A DNA stretch of 64,000 nt. It comes from Metridium senile. Its lineage: Eukaryota > Cnidaria > Anthozoa > Actiniaria > Metridiidae. The translations under genes were made by a program, and so were the position numbers. Each line of letters opens with the position of its first letter. The first letter of the stretch is position 1. Positions 24,836-36,692 of the stretch are shown here, in pieces. The stretch covers positions 6,438,541-6,502,540 of the forward strand of contig OX459103.1 in the NCBI GenBank assembly GCA_949775045.1, written 5' to 3'. The notes beneath the pieces are model-generated. The model made no database searches. It had not been told where the DNA came from and saw nothing but the letters and a program-made list of their open reading frames with translations.

Positions 24836-25440
24836 ACGGGGGACTCCCTCTGTCCAAGTGGTAAGGGTGATAGCCTATTATATAAGGTTGAATTTATAGA
24901 GAGGCGTGATGGTCTAGTGGTCATTGGATCGAATTCCGGGCCTAATGGTCTGGGTTCGATTCCCGGCCCGGGCGATTGCGTTGTCTCCTTGGGCAAGACA
25001 CTTTACTCCGCTATGTCTTCTCGGATAAGGACGCAAAGCCGGAGGTCCCGTCTGCTTTCACTCTATTCCTGTATAAGGTGGACGTAAAAGATCCGGATGT
25101 GTTGTTCGCAAAGAGTAAAGGGGATTGTCTCCCGGCACAATAGTCTGGTCTCGGAGGCATTTCATATACTAACCACAGTAATCCTGATTGTAAACTGCGT
25201 GGCAGCAATGTGCGCCTTCATATAGCAGTCAGTCTGTTAAGTCCTCCACTTTTCTGATGTAGGCTGAGACGTCTGTTCTCAGTTTGTGTTATTACGGTTT
25301 AGGGTGAGACTATTTACTTTTTTTACTTTACTTTATTTGCTGTGCGAACGTCGTACCTTTTAGGGTTCTTCTCAAAAGTCAATTACGTGACATGGCTCTG
25401 TACCTGTAAGGGTCATTTTTACTTGGCTTTTTTTTAAATA
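24836..25440 (+). mobile_element. Split copy of the TACTCCCTTTGTCC MITE, with a SINE inside
   Basis: The left end GACTCCCTCTGTCCAAGTGG at 24841 and the inner GTACCTTTTAGGGTTCT at about 25351 match the MITE at 44348-44603 in order. The gap between the two parts is filled by the SINE at 24897-25340. The expected right inverted repeat is missing, so this copy is truncated. Confidence 0.65.
24897..25340 (+). mobile_element. tRNA-derived SINE (family S2)
   Basis: A tRNA-like head with A-box-like TGATGGTCTAGTGG at about 24908 and B-box GGTTCGATTCC at 24953-24963, then a central CCTTGGGCAAGACACTT motif shared by many animal tRNA SINEs, then a body ending in a T-rich tail near 25310-25340. A fragment of the same body (CTCTCGGATAAGGACG) is at about 46936. 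Confidence 0.82.
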
Positions 25441-25654
25441 AAAAATAACCTTAGCTGCCAAGAACTACCTTTAAAAGGATTGAAATCAAAATGGCATCAA
25501 CCTTTCTTTTAATTTATGCGCACCTTTTATACAAGCTAATTATAAAATCGACTGCTGATCAACCCCACCCGGGGTAACGATAGCCTCCTATCTCGTATTG
25601 CGTGACGACACAAAGGAGCGGCTGCATATATAGGAGACTAGGGTAAAACGCTTT

Positions 25655-25850
25655 CATTTCCAGGTTTCCTAGCTTATGTGCTCCGCAATCCGCTTTCCTC
25701 ATTCCAAATTTCTATTCTCGTACGTCGGCCATAAAAACTTCCTGACACCGTTTCCAGGTTTTCAGGTTTGTGTGCTCCGTAATCCGCTTTCCTCATTCCA
25801 AATCTCTATTTTCGTACGTCGGCCATAGAAGCTTCCTGCCACCGCATCGG
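25655..25850. repeat. Two-copy tandem repeat, about 98 bp
   Basis: CTCCGCAATCCGCTTTCCTC...CGTACGTCGGCCATA...CTTCCTG appears twice in direct order, near 25680 and 25775. Confidence 0.85.
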
Positions 25851-26572
25851 CGTCTAATAACACTCTTCGGAGCTGATCAGATGTGAAGTGTGTGTGAAGA
25901 ACTTTATGGTAAACAATCTTATTTTAAGGTGGGTACGTATACACAATATTTTTTCATGTAGTTAATTATAGTTTGTAAGATAAGAGATGTACAAAATAGA
26001 TTGGATGTTACTTCAAGCGTGAAGTTCTGGTTTGAATACCGATGATATATAACAATTAATATTTTAAGTTACACATCATATAGCTGAATTTTATTATTAG
26101 CTATTCTGAACTCAGAGGATTAAACGTTACTTTCTGGGTTTCTCTGCGTTAATATTCAGTACCTATATAGGGCACACTTCGATTGCCAGTTGCATAGAAT
26201 TTTGTCAGGCCTTCAGGCCCATGCACGCTACATACTATAGCATATAGCAAACGAATAAAATTATATGCTAGATTACAAATCGAAAACTTTCTCTCGCCAT
26301 TTTCCTTTTCAATTTTTCTTTCACATTTGGGCAATAAGCTGCAGTTTACTTCAATGGAAATCTGCAATCATGTCACACAAGCATTTGGTGTGCTGTCATG
26401 ATCATGAATTTTATTTCACATGGTATTAACTATACATTTTAATTTGTTTTTAGAAAACAATTACCATATTTTTCTAACCTCCCACCGTTTAGCAACAATT
26501 AATTTGCAATAATTCCCAAAATAATCAATTTTTTCAAAGTAAAGTTCAACTTTTCTCATCTAAGTTTCAGAT

Positions 26573-26735
26573 TTACTCCGACGAAGGGCCAAAGCTCGAA
26601 ACGTCAGTATTAAAAGTTAAGTCAACATTTTTTACGGTGTTACAAATTTCATTATATTACCTATCGTTTATACCAAACACCGACGCAGCCTATACTAGTT
26701 TACTCGCTATAGTTTCCATCAGTTAAGTTTCAGAT
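26573..26735 (+). repeat. ACGAAGGGCTAAA repeat family, full-length copy
   Basis: Runs from TTTACTCCGACGAAGGG through ATTACCTATCGTTTATACCA to CCTATACTAGTTTACTCGCT. About 150 bp; it defines the complete unit in this window. Confidence 0.85.
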
Positions 26736-27461
26736 TGCATGCCTTCTGGTATTAAACTTTAAACATTCCCCTACGCTATATAACTGCTCCTGAAAATACC
26801 CTAAAAAGACGATTATAAAAGAGAGTTATTAAAAGTGCAATACACAAAGGGCTATTTGCACGAGTATATATAGCGATGTTATTAGGTCTTGTACTAATCT
26901 TTCAGAATAAAGTCCAACTTTTCTCATCTAAGTTTCAGATTGCTTTCTGGTATTAAAAATATACATTTTCCCCCACGCTAAGTTCCTGCTTTTGAGCAAA
27001 CTAAAATAAAGGTTTTAAAATATAGTTATTAAAAATGCAATACAAAGAGCCATCTACAAGAGTATAGCCTTGATATTAGGTCTTGTGCTAATCTAGTTTT
27101 ATTTACATAAGTTGATTGACTTGAGCCGTACGCCATGCAAAACCGTCCAAGTTTGTCATCTTGCTTTTAGAATTTGTTTTGGCTTCTGTCATTTTGTTGA
27201 ATCAAGAAACAAAAGACTAGAAATGAAGATCTTTTGTGCTGCACAGCTCGTATATAGTCCTTGCATAACTTAGAGTAAATCTTGTTAACTCCTTTTAGAA
27301 AGAAGTTCAGAGGTGAAATATCAATATATAAACAAATGAAAAAATCAAAGAAATAAAAGTGCAATTTTCAGAAGATCTTTTTCATTTCATTTTTTCTTAC
27401 TCGTTAAACTTTTGGATATATTTCTACCTATATCCAAGAGACATTAAATTTCCATATTTTA

Positions 27462-27672
27462 CAGTGCTATTCAAAAAACCGTGGGCACCTATAAATATTT
27501 TAGAAATCGTTTATTATTCGTTGAACAACTCAGAAACAACTATATCACCGCAAGAATTTTGACTGATGTGTAGTATGATAAACCTTTTGTAGTTAGAGTT
27601 GTTTGTTGTTCAATGAACAATAAACGATTTCTTAAATATTACTGGGTGCCCATGGTTTTTTGATTCGCACTG
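27462..27672. mobile_element. Tc1/mariner-type MITE, CAGTGC ends, TA target site
   Basis: Arms CAGTGCTATTCAAAAAACC and the complement of GGTTTTTTGATTCGCACTG extend inward over about 70 bp (AAATCGTTTATTATTCGTTG). TA flanks both ends (27460-27461 and 27673-27674). Confidence 0.85.
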
Positions 27673-28031
27673 TAAACTAAAATGTCTATTTATATCGAGA
27701 AAGAAAGTTAATATATCTTTTGGTAGAATGTCTCCCATTATCAAAACGTTTTGGAACTGAATACTATGAATAGAAAATATTTTATATAAGTACAACATAT
27801 ACACGATCGAATGCTCGATAATCTCAGAGTTTTTTATCATAACTCACTGACTTTAAACCTTCGTTAGAATAAAATAATATGTATTGATGTTCGAAGCGTT
27901 AGAAAGCAACATTCGACTGTGACTTTGTAAAATAGTCTACATTGCTTGTTGAACACAGACAATAGATTCATCGTTAGTCACGTCATCGATATTTAAGCAA
28001 TGTATTCGAGTCATTTACAACGCAGTGATGC

Positions 28032-28305
28032 ATATACACCTATTTCAATAAACGTTGTCCATCTGGAATGGTTGATCTGAGACCGATAGGAATTGTGGGA
28101 GTTCATTAAATTCCAAATGCATTGTATTAATCACACTTGAATGGTGCTGAATTACAGATTACAGATAACAGTATTTCAGAAGTAAACATTAATATTCAAG
28201 CAATGTTATAATAGTGCAATTGCAGTTTAACGAGCTCCCACAATTCCTATCGGTCTCAGATCAACCATTCCAGATGGACAACGTTAATTGAAATAGGTGT
28301 ATGTA
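28032..28305. mobile_element. TACACCTATTTCA foldback element A
   Basis: Family termini TACACCTATTTCAATAAACG and complement, then about 55 bp of element-specific inverted arm (CTGGAATGGTTGATCTGAGA, TAGGAATTGTGGGAG). Loop AT-rich. Confidence 0.88.
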
Positions 28306-28809
28306 GCTATTTCAAAAAATGTTGGAGAAGTAATGTTTTGTTGTTTTTTGTTGCAAGTTGCATACCAAGCCTGAAATGCACTATGGGTGTTATCATCATC
28401 ATCTTCCCCTCTCTGGAGACTTAGCTCCCTAACGTTTGTTCTGTCCATCATCTTTCTCTTCAACTGCTGGGCATCGTTACCCAGTGGACTCTCGAATCTG
28501 ATCCAACTCGGGGAACGTTCATCAAACAATATTTGTTTTCTAATGTCGCCATTATGCATCCTGCAGACGTGCGTCAGGTATTAATTTCAATTGTTTTTTT
28601 TACGCAAAAAAACTTGATTGATGTAGTCCCTGTGATACGGTGCAGGTCCGCGTTCGAGAATTTTTAAAACTTCCACTGCTGGTTCTCGTCGTTCACATTT
28701 CCAACTATGTTATGAACTCAAGCAGCGGACGGTTACAGCAATATTAATTTTTTTTTCAAACCTTGTTTACAGGTTTCACTAACATATTTCAGTATTCTCT
28801 GATGATATT

Positions 28810-28978
28810 GGTACCTCTCAAGCGGTCACCCTGGGGACTCTTCCAAAGTGGCCGCTTAATAGAGGTTGGCCGCTGAATAGAGATATAGAATGGTATAGGA
28901 ATAGATTTGGGACTTTTTATTGTGGCCGGCTTATAGAGGGTGACCGCTTGATGGGTGACCGCTTAATAGAGGTACCAC
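28810..28978. mobile_element. GGTACCTCT MITE (pogo/Tigger-like look)
   Basis: Ends GGTACCTCTCAAGCGGTCAC and GTGACCGCTTAATAGAGGTACC are inverted; internal GGCCGCTTAATAGAGG and GGCCGCTGAATAGAG repeat. Superfamily placement is inference. Confidence 0.7.
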
Positions 28979-29135
28979 TAATATATTTCAAATTTGGTAT
29001 GCAACAAGCAACATGCAACAAAACCTTCACCAACCTTTTGAAAAAGGTGTATACAGTCAATTTCATAAACGTTGTCCACGTAAAGTAGAGATTAACACTA
29101 CAAGTGACACGTGATTCTTTTGACACGTGATTCCT

Positions 29136-29285
29136 TTTACTCCGACGAAGGGCTAAAGCTCGAAATGTCAGTAAAGTTAAGTCAACATTTTTTACGGTGT
29201 TGCAAATTTCTTAATATTACATATCGTTTATAATTATATCCGATGCAGTCTATACTAGTTTACTCGCTAGTTTCCATTTATAACG
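29136..29285 (+). repeat. ACGAAGGGCTAAA repeat family, full-length copy
   Basis: Near-complete copy on the plus strand; an inverted partial copy lies at 29455-29545. Confidence 0.85.
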
Positions 29286-29454
29286 TGATTCTTTGTTTAC
29301 TTCTTTTAAGTAGTTGAAATTAAAATTTTAAACTGTATATAATGAATAACAGTGAACATGGAATAAGAAATATGAAATCTATATGTTAAAAATTAATGCT
29401 AGTATCGAGCAATTAGAGCGAATTTAAGTGGTGTCACGTGACATTTCTTTTAGG

Positions 29455-29545
29455 TAATATATAATGAAATTTGTAACACCGTAAAAAATGTTGACTTAAC
29501 TTTACTTTCGTTTCGAGCTTTAGCCCTTCGTCGGAGTAAAAGAGT
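29455..29545 (-). repeat. ACGAAGGGCTAAA repeat family, partial inverted copy
   Basis: Minus-strand copy, 170 bp from the plus copy at 29136-29285, so the pair could form a large hairpin. Confidence 0.8.
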
Positions 29546-29659
29546 TAATTTCTTTTTAGGTGGACAATGTTGATGACATTACCTGTATGTACATTAAATG
29601 TAGTTTACCACAAGTCTTAATGTGCGGTTAAAATGGCGGATGGTCAATATTAAGATCTT

Positions 29660-29775
29660 ATTATCCAGCAGGAGGTCTGTACAGGAGAATCTTGACCCAC
29701 GTCGGAAAATACAGACCGAACGCGGTGTTGTCTGAACCCGACCAAGGTCAAGATTCTCCTGTACAGACCGACCAA
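29660..29775. repeat. Inverted repeat
   Basis: GGTCTGTACAGGAGAATCTT at about 29672 returns inverted at 29750-29770, with ACCGAACGCGG in the loop. Confidence 0.7.
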
Positions 29776-30387
29776 GCTTTTTATTATACGACCACAACTA
29801 TTTTCGATGAAAAAATAAAGATTTTTTTGATATTTTACGACGTGCGTACATTGCTTTCCAATGACTTCCCAGTAGTTTTACTTTGTATAGTATTTATATA
29901 TTGAAATAATAATATATATCTGAAATAATAATGCAGATATGGCCATGGAAATTTAAGTAAATGAATTGAGTACTTAATACATAATAATAAATAATTCTCA
30001 TTTATTTTACTTTAAACAATATTACATGACCCAAACTGCGTTTTGGTCTTGCAATGCACTATTCAGTATATGCAGTATTCAGTATTCAACGTTTTTGAGA
30101 TAGCAGTGTATATTCAGAGTATTCATGCTGTAATCTAAGCCATTAAACCACAAGGACTGAGGAAGTAAATGTTGTGGTGAATTAGGCTTTAAATATAAAC
30201 TACTTTACCCCATACAGAGATGTAATGAGCGCTTATTGTAGTTGACCAAATCTTTCACCTGTATTTTTATATTAAGAGTCGAATGTCCAACATTGCATTT
30301 AGAATAGAGCTGCAGTGAAATGACCATCTCAATATTACAATTACCTCTACTCAATGACCATCTAACAAGCAAATTTATTCTAAAAAA

Positions 30388-30531
30388 AGAGAAGAGAAGA
30401 GAAGAGAAGAGAAGAGAAGAGAAGAGAAGAGAAGAGAAGAGAAGAGAAGAGAAGAGAAGAGAAGAGAAGAGAAGAGAAGAGAAGAGAAGAGAAGAGAAGA
30501 GAAGAGAAGAGAAGAGAAGAGAAGAGAAGAG
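30388..30531. repeat. AGAGA pentanucleotide microsatellite
   Basis: About 28 almost perfect GAAGA units. Confidence 0.98.
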
Positions 30532-30844
30532 ATCTATATAAGCACTGTGATCTTTAGTGAAACGTAAAACTATCGCATTCGACTACAAGTTCTAATTTTT
30601 GTGAACGATCGACTTCAGTTCCAAAAGAAGACTTGATCAGGCTACACGTGTGTGCTAGTGAACACAGCTGTGTCTCTTGGAATGAACTATCTTAGTGATT
30701 AAACTGTTTAACAATACATGTACAATGATTACAGTTGTGGTCAAAGTAACATTAGTTCAGCTACTTATCCTTAATAGGCTACCTGATGGCCTCTTGGGAT
30801 CTTGGGTACACCGCGGACAAAAAAAAAAACAAGTAAAAACTGTG

Positions 30845-31140
30845 TGTGCATCGATTTACTGAGTTATTTTAGTAGCCACAATTCGTTCATTTATGCGCGG
30901 TGAGAAATCGTGGATACAACAATATACTCAGTTATTATAATAACCACTACTCAGTCGGTTTTTCTCAGTTAGTGTGGATGCATCGATTTATACACAGTTA
31001 TTTGAGTAATCACTACTCGGTCGTTTTTGCAGTGATTAATTGTGGATGCATCGATCTATTCAGATATTTGAGTAACCACTACTCAGACGTTTTGCAGTGA
31101 GTTATAACAGTGGATGCATCAATTTACTCAGTTATTTAAA
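30845..31140 (+). repeat. Minisatellite, period about 70-80 bp, left member of an inverted pair
   Basis: About four units containing GTGGATGCATCGATTTA, CTCAGTTATTTGAGTAACC, ACTACTCAGTCGTTTTTGCA. The reverse complement of the same unit is at 35930-36165. Confidence 0.8.
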
Positions 31141-31589
31141 TGCCAACTATTAAGTTTGGCGTTTTTTTAAATATGTAATTTAAGTTTAGTGAATGTTAAT
31201 AAATTGTGAATTTTGTTGCAATGAGCTGGTACGTTTCAGGGGTCACCACTCCTAGTGTTATCTAGTGAATCAAAATGATTTAATTCAACTTTTCCTATGC
31301 CTTTGTTCTGTATGTCAGGATGTATTCCAGTATTATATGATGTTTAAAACAACCTCATGACACATTCAGATCCTGCTGGCATACAACTGTCTACATTGTA
31401 AGCAAAGCAGTTCTTCTGATATTGAAAACAAATCAAATTAGTTTCCATCACCTTGTTTTGGGTTTCTGTTGTGTTTTTATTTGTATTTCTATCTTGGTAT
31501 TGTGGGCATTATTAGATGTAAACATTGTTATTTTTTTATTGACTTTCAAAAGATATAACATCATTGTCATAACAGCAACCTTCATAATC

Positions 31590-32235
31590 AGTTTCTTTAT
31601 TATCATCATCATCTTCATCACCATCACCATCATTGTAAACAGCAGCAACATCATCATCAGTATCATCATCATCATCATCATTATCAGCAGCAACAACCAT
31701 TGTCATCGTCGTCATCATCACCATTACTACCACTACAACCATCACCAGCAGAAGCATCATCATCATCATCATCGTCATCATCATTTATGACCACCACCAC
31801 CACCACCACTACCATCATCATTATCATCAGAAGCTTCATTGTCACCATATCATCACCATTACAGCAACAACCATTGTCATCATTATCATCAGCAGCAATA
31901 TCATCATCAACATCATCATCAATACCACCAGCAGCATCATTGTCAACAGCAGCAACATCATCATCAGTATCATCATCATCATTATCAGCAGCAACAACCA
32001 TTGTCATCATCATCAACAACATCATCACCACCACCAGCAACATTGTCAACAGCAGCAACATCATCATCAGTATCATCATCATCATTATCAGCAGCAGCAG
32101 CAGCAGCAGTATCATCAACATCATATCACCACCACCAGCATCATCGTCATCAGCAGCAACATCATTACCACTATCATTATCAGTATAATCGTCATCATTA
32201 TCAGCAGCAAAATCATGATCATCATCAATGTCATT
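31590..32235. repeat. CAT/CAG trinucleotide satellite
   Basis: About 640 bp of imperfect TCA, CAT, CAC and CAG triplets with repeated higher-order blocks (CAACAGCAGCAACATCATCA). Long open frames on both strands are compositional artefacts. Confidence 0.95.
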
Positions 32236-33394
32236 ATATAAATAATACATTTACAAATCAGAAAAACGCTAAGCTCAAAACACCCCTTATAAGAGAGTGT
32301 CATCAAAGTCTACTCCCTGTCTTTATTATAAAGAATAAATTTACACATTAGAAAAAACCTCAGCCCAAACCAACCCTTATTAGTGAGTGTCATCAAAGTC
32401 TACTCCCTGTCTACAAAACATCAGACAATCGACTGTGTTATCTACAAGTGTTTGGTGTATAATATAACACACAGCACGTGGAATAACGTGTTGTCCACAA
32501 CTAGTCACACCATATGGCACCATCAATATTCCGCTGGTCATTAGCAACGAGGACTTATGGTCGAGGCGTGTCGTTTTGTATATCACCAAAACAAAGGACA
32601 ATGCTACGTAGGGGTAGAAATGCAGCTACGCTTGCTGAAATACCGCATTATTTTTGCTCTGCTGGCTAAGTGCACTGGTTGAGGTTTTGTGAATGAAGAG
32701 GAAAGAAAGGAGTAAACAAGTTGTTGATGGTTGAATTGAAGTTCAGGTTTTCTGCAGGAAGGGACAAGGTACGATAACACTTGAAGTTGTTTTTTTTTTT
32801 CTTCTGTTTTGCGCAAGCTTTAGTTCTGTTTGAAAGGAACGCAAGGAAAGGACTTTGAAACTGGGTACTTTTTAGCTTAAATGTCGTTACAGAAAAGAGG
32901 CTCACTAGCAACGACTACACATTCATTTCTTTTCAATTTTTTTTACAATTTGCTCTACTGGTTACCAAGGTTAGTACGTATTTCAGTTGTGGTACTGCTT
33001 TGACGTAGATAATATGATAAATAAAACTAAAATGGCATGCATGATTAGAAAAGCTTGGAAGATATAGCTGTTCGATTTGTTTTGCTCTGATGTCAAGCGC
33101 ACTGTTTTGCTTTCGTTTAATAACAAGTTAAGGAAGAAGACAAGAGTTAAACTTACAGTTTTCAGTGGTAGTCAATAGTAATGTGAATTGCAGTACAGAT
33201 AAAGCTAGAGTAACACGCTTTACCACTATTAACCTATCCACCCACACATTACACTTGTTAAACTGCGTCATTTTACCGCCATGTTTAATCCATCTTACGC
33301 GAAAATTCGTTTTTGTTCGAGTCTTCATCATTATGACGACACGATATGGTGGTGTGATGCTCTTTTGGAAGCAAACAAAACACTCGTGCTTGAA

Positions 33395-33850
33395 TATTTC
33401 AATGAATATACTAAAAAAACAAGCCTCAAAACAACGTAGAATTGCTATAAATATTTTCCTTGTTCTCTCTCGCTCATTTATTATCATTATTCTTTTTATT
33501 CTATTTCTACTGTTTTTATATAATTTGCAAGAACAAAACCTCGTGCTTAAATGTTGAAGTAAATATATCAGAAGTGAACCCCAAAACAATGTAGAATTGC
33601 TATGAAGATTTACTTGTTCTCACTCGTTCATTATATTATCATTATTCTTTTTATTCTATTTTGAATGTTTTATAGTAATTTGCAAGAAAATCTCGTGCTT
33701 AAATGTTTCAATGGCTTATGTAAAAAGCAAGCCTCAAAACAACGTAGAATTGCTTTGAATATTTTCTTTGTTCCCTCTCGTTTATTATCATTATTTTTTT
33801 TTATTTTTCTATTTTGTAATGTTTTTCTATTTGCTAGGATGTGAATTGTC
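33395..33850. repeat. Three-copy tandem repeat, about 160 bp
   Basis: Units share CCTCAAAACAACGTAGAATTG, ATTATCATTATTCTTTTTATT and TTTGCAAGAA...TCTCGTGCTTAAATG. Copies begin near 33423, 33578 and 33731. Confidence 0.85.
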
Positions 33851-34054
33851 GACAAGCCACAGCACTTGTCTTATTCACGCTTATTATATAAAAGGCGATT
33901 TCATTCTACCATTAACTTCAGTTAATACCTATTTAGATAAAAAAGACTTTAAAATATGTTTAATGCGAGGAATTGAACGGGACATCTTTCAATAAGCTTG
34001 TTAAAGAGTTAAATTGCGAAATGTTATTATACCAAATTTTGGGTTTTTGTTTTG

Positions 34055-34230
34055 TAGTCGTAGTTGACGAGCTCACTTCAAAAATACTAAATAATTCACA
34101 CACAATACAAATTCACCTTATGTCTAAAAATATCCCTATCATTGCTCTTGTAATAAGCCAATTTAGCGCATTAATAATTTAAAATCTGATTTTAAAGACT
34201 TTGTGCTAAAACAAGGCAACCTCTCAGACG
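34055..34230 (+). repeat. Direct repeat, copy 1
   Basis: GACGAGCTCACTTCAAA through GCCAATTTAGCGCATTAATA to CAACCTCTCAGACGTTTTT. Copy 2, with a 20-bp deletion, is at 34712-34882, on the other side of the TA microsatellite. Confidence 0.88.
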
Positions 34231-34249
34231 TTTTTGAGAGGATCCTGAA

Positions 34250-34465
34250 GGTGGGGTCCGAATCCCATTTCCCGGTTTATATTTGGACCAAATCCAGTCA
34301 AAAATCACATAATCCCATCCGTTTTGCTCAAGTTTTCAAAATCATTCACATTTTCTATTGTTCTTTTATTTTTAAATCCCAGTCCCAGTGCATGCATCCT
34401 ATCCCATTTTCCCAGTCAAAAATAAGGCCAATCCCAGCTCCCATTTTACCCCTTCAGGACTCTCT
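34250..34465 (+). repeat. Dispersed CCCAGTCCCAGTGCAT repeat, copy 1
   Basis: Contains CCCATTTCCCGG, AAAATCACATAATCCC, TTTTGCTCAAGTTTTC and AAATCCCAGTCCCAGTGCAT in the same order as 55508-55710. Confidence 0.82.
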
Positions 34466-34557
34466 TTTAACAACTTAATTATGTGCGCCAAGCTTCTAGA
34501 TGTGGAAGTATTATATCGTTATTCTTGATATTGTGCTCTATAATCATTCTGTGATAA

Positions 34558-34708
<151 letters not shown>

Positions 34709-34711
34709 GTT

Positions 34712-34882
34712 TTTGTTTTGTAGTTGTAGTCGACGAGCTCACTTCAAACATACTTAATAATTCACAGACAATACAAATTCACCTTATCCTTGCTCTTGTA
34801 ATAAGCCAATTTAGCGCATTAATAATTTAAAATCTGATTTTGAAGAATTTGTGCTAAAACAAGCCAACCTCTCAGACGTTTT
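34712..34882 (+). repeat. Direct repeat, copy 2
   Basis: See 34055-34230. Same order and orientation, so the pair arose by duplication with the microsatellite and the CCCAGT repeat between. Confidence 0.88.
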
Positions 34883-35929
34883 TAACAACGCGTACGTTCT
34901 GCGTCGGTTTCAATAATTTACGCAAAGCTTTTAGATATCGAAGTATTATCGTTATTCTTAATATTAATATCACCTTTGAAGTGCTCTGTAATCATTTTGA
35001 TAAATATATAATTTAAGTTGAGTAATTTATGTAATTCAAAATTTTGAGTTTCTGTGATATTTTTAACGAAGAACAAAGAATTAAAACATAAAAAACATAT
35101 ATGCATCTGGACTGCGCGTTTCAATTTTGCGCTCTGCATGTTTTTCTTCCGAAGTCGAATGGATATCTATCATTATTTTTATCATTATTTTATTTCTCAT
35201 TTTTGCGATATATTTAAGATTTTAGAATTTTATGAATTCAAAAAAAAAAGAATGCGCAATAATTTTGCGCAAAACTTTAACTTAAAGCTTTATCTTTGTA
35301 GTAGCAATATTTTTATAATCGTCAGGAACATATATGCATGATTGTTGTCATTGAAATCTTCCTTAATTAAAGTTCTTAACTTATAAACGTTAAATTTTGT
35401 TTTTACTGAGCTAATTTCATATTGCGCAAAGCTTTTCCTTTATCGTATTAATCACATACTTTTGATAATTCTTAATTTGTCCGCAGTCGGCCTACGATAT
35501 TTAATCTAATACTCTTAAAAAAAACGATTCCCATGCTAGGATTAGCAGCCAAAAACTGAAAAGCGACAAAATAGAACGAGATGAGCAATTTCACTCGGAT
35601 ATTTACATATAGACAGTTCAGTTTTGAGTGATATGTTAAATTTCTAATTTAGTTGTCGCATTTATCATGATTTTTGCACTATATTTCAATTTTGCAAAAC
35701 TGGTTATGATATGAAATTCAAAACTATATAACTTCCATGTGCTTTTTTGAGACCGCAAAGACTATTGTTTAAGAAACCCGACAAACTAAGAACGAATCAA
35801 TCTATTTTTGTGTACTCTTTTGTGGGAATTTGTGGGTTTCTATCATGGGATATGTATGTAATTAAATACTTTTGTTTTTACCCCCTACATGTGCTTCTTA
35901 ATAGTTGGTCATGGCCTAAATGAGAGGTA

Positions 35930-36165
35930 ATCAGTGGCCACAATAGTCGACGTAACACTAATCATACAGTTTCTGCAAAAACGACTGAGTTGTGGTTACT
36001 CCAAAAAACTAAGTAAAACGACGGATATGTCCACAGTTACTCACTAAAAATGACTGAGTAGTGCCTGAATAATTATATTGGTGCATCTACTGTTACTCAC
36101 TGCGAAAACGACTGGGAAGTGGTTACTCAAATAACTGAGTCAATCGATGCATCCATTTTGAGGGC
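35930..36165 (-). repeat. Minisatellite, right (inverted) member of the pair
   Basis: Reverse complement of the 30845-31140 unit: TGCAAAAACGACTGAGT, GTGGTTACTC, TCAATCGATGCATCCA. Confidence 0.8.
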
Positions 36166-36221
36166 CACAAGTTTATTAGCTTTTAGCTATTTATTAGTGC
36201 TACCCTCTATAAATAAAGTTT

Positions 36222-36257
<36 letters not shown>

Positions 36258-36283
36258 GTGACACACTAAAAAACGACTGAGTA

Positions 36284-36559
36284 GAGTGCTTACACTATGT
36301 CCATGAAATAAAATCTAAATAGTTACTAACTATAGTTTTTATTTAGTGACTATTAGTGACTATCACTCAACTGGAACAGCTTTAGTAACAATACACAATG
36401 AATAAAGTATTAACTTTCTATGGTTTTGAGTATTTGATTTCCCTTGTGTATTGTTACTAAAGCTGTTCCAGTTGAGTGATAGTGACTAATAATCACTAAA
36501 TAAAAACTAATAGGTAGGAACTATTTAGATTCAATTTCATGGACATAGTGTAAGCACTC
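36284..36559. mobile_element. Foldback MITE with TA target site
   Basis: Arms GAGTGCTTACACTATGTCCA and TGGACATAGTGTAAGCACTC, continuing inward to CACTCAACTGGAACAGCTTT over about 115 bp. TA flanks both ends. It ends about 130 bp before the second P450 start codon. Related sequence is at 43067-43225 and 63836-64000. Confidence 0.88.
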
Positions 36560-36692
36560 TAGTGCCGCCTTTATTAAGAAAAACACAGTGAGAATAGATT
36601 AAACGTTCGTGAATCAAGCGTTATGAAAACTACTTCAATATAGAAATCATAATGTTGTTTATTTATGTTTAGTTCGACAGGGCTGTTGGATA

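Noticed and set aside
24521..25208. Minus-strand frames over the SINE
   Set aside because: Lie across SINE and MITE boundaries; no homology.
31422..32351. Long Ser, Asp, Met or His-rich open frames on both strands
   Set aside because: Trinucleotide satellite read in several phases; no start, splice or domain support.
33128..33589. 153-residue minus-strand and 130-residue plus-strand frames
   Set aside because: Overlap a tandem repeat, no domain, and neither has matching frames in the other repeat units.
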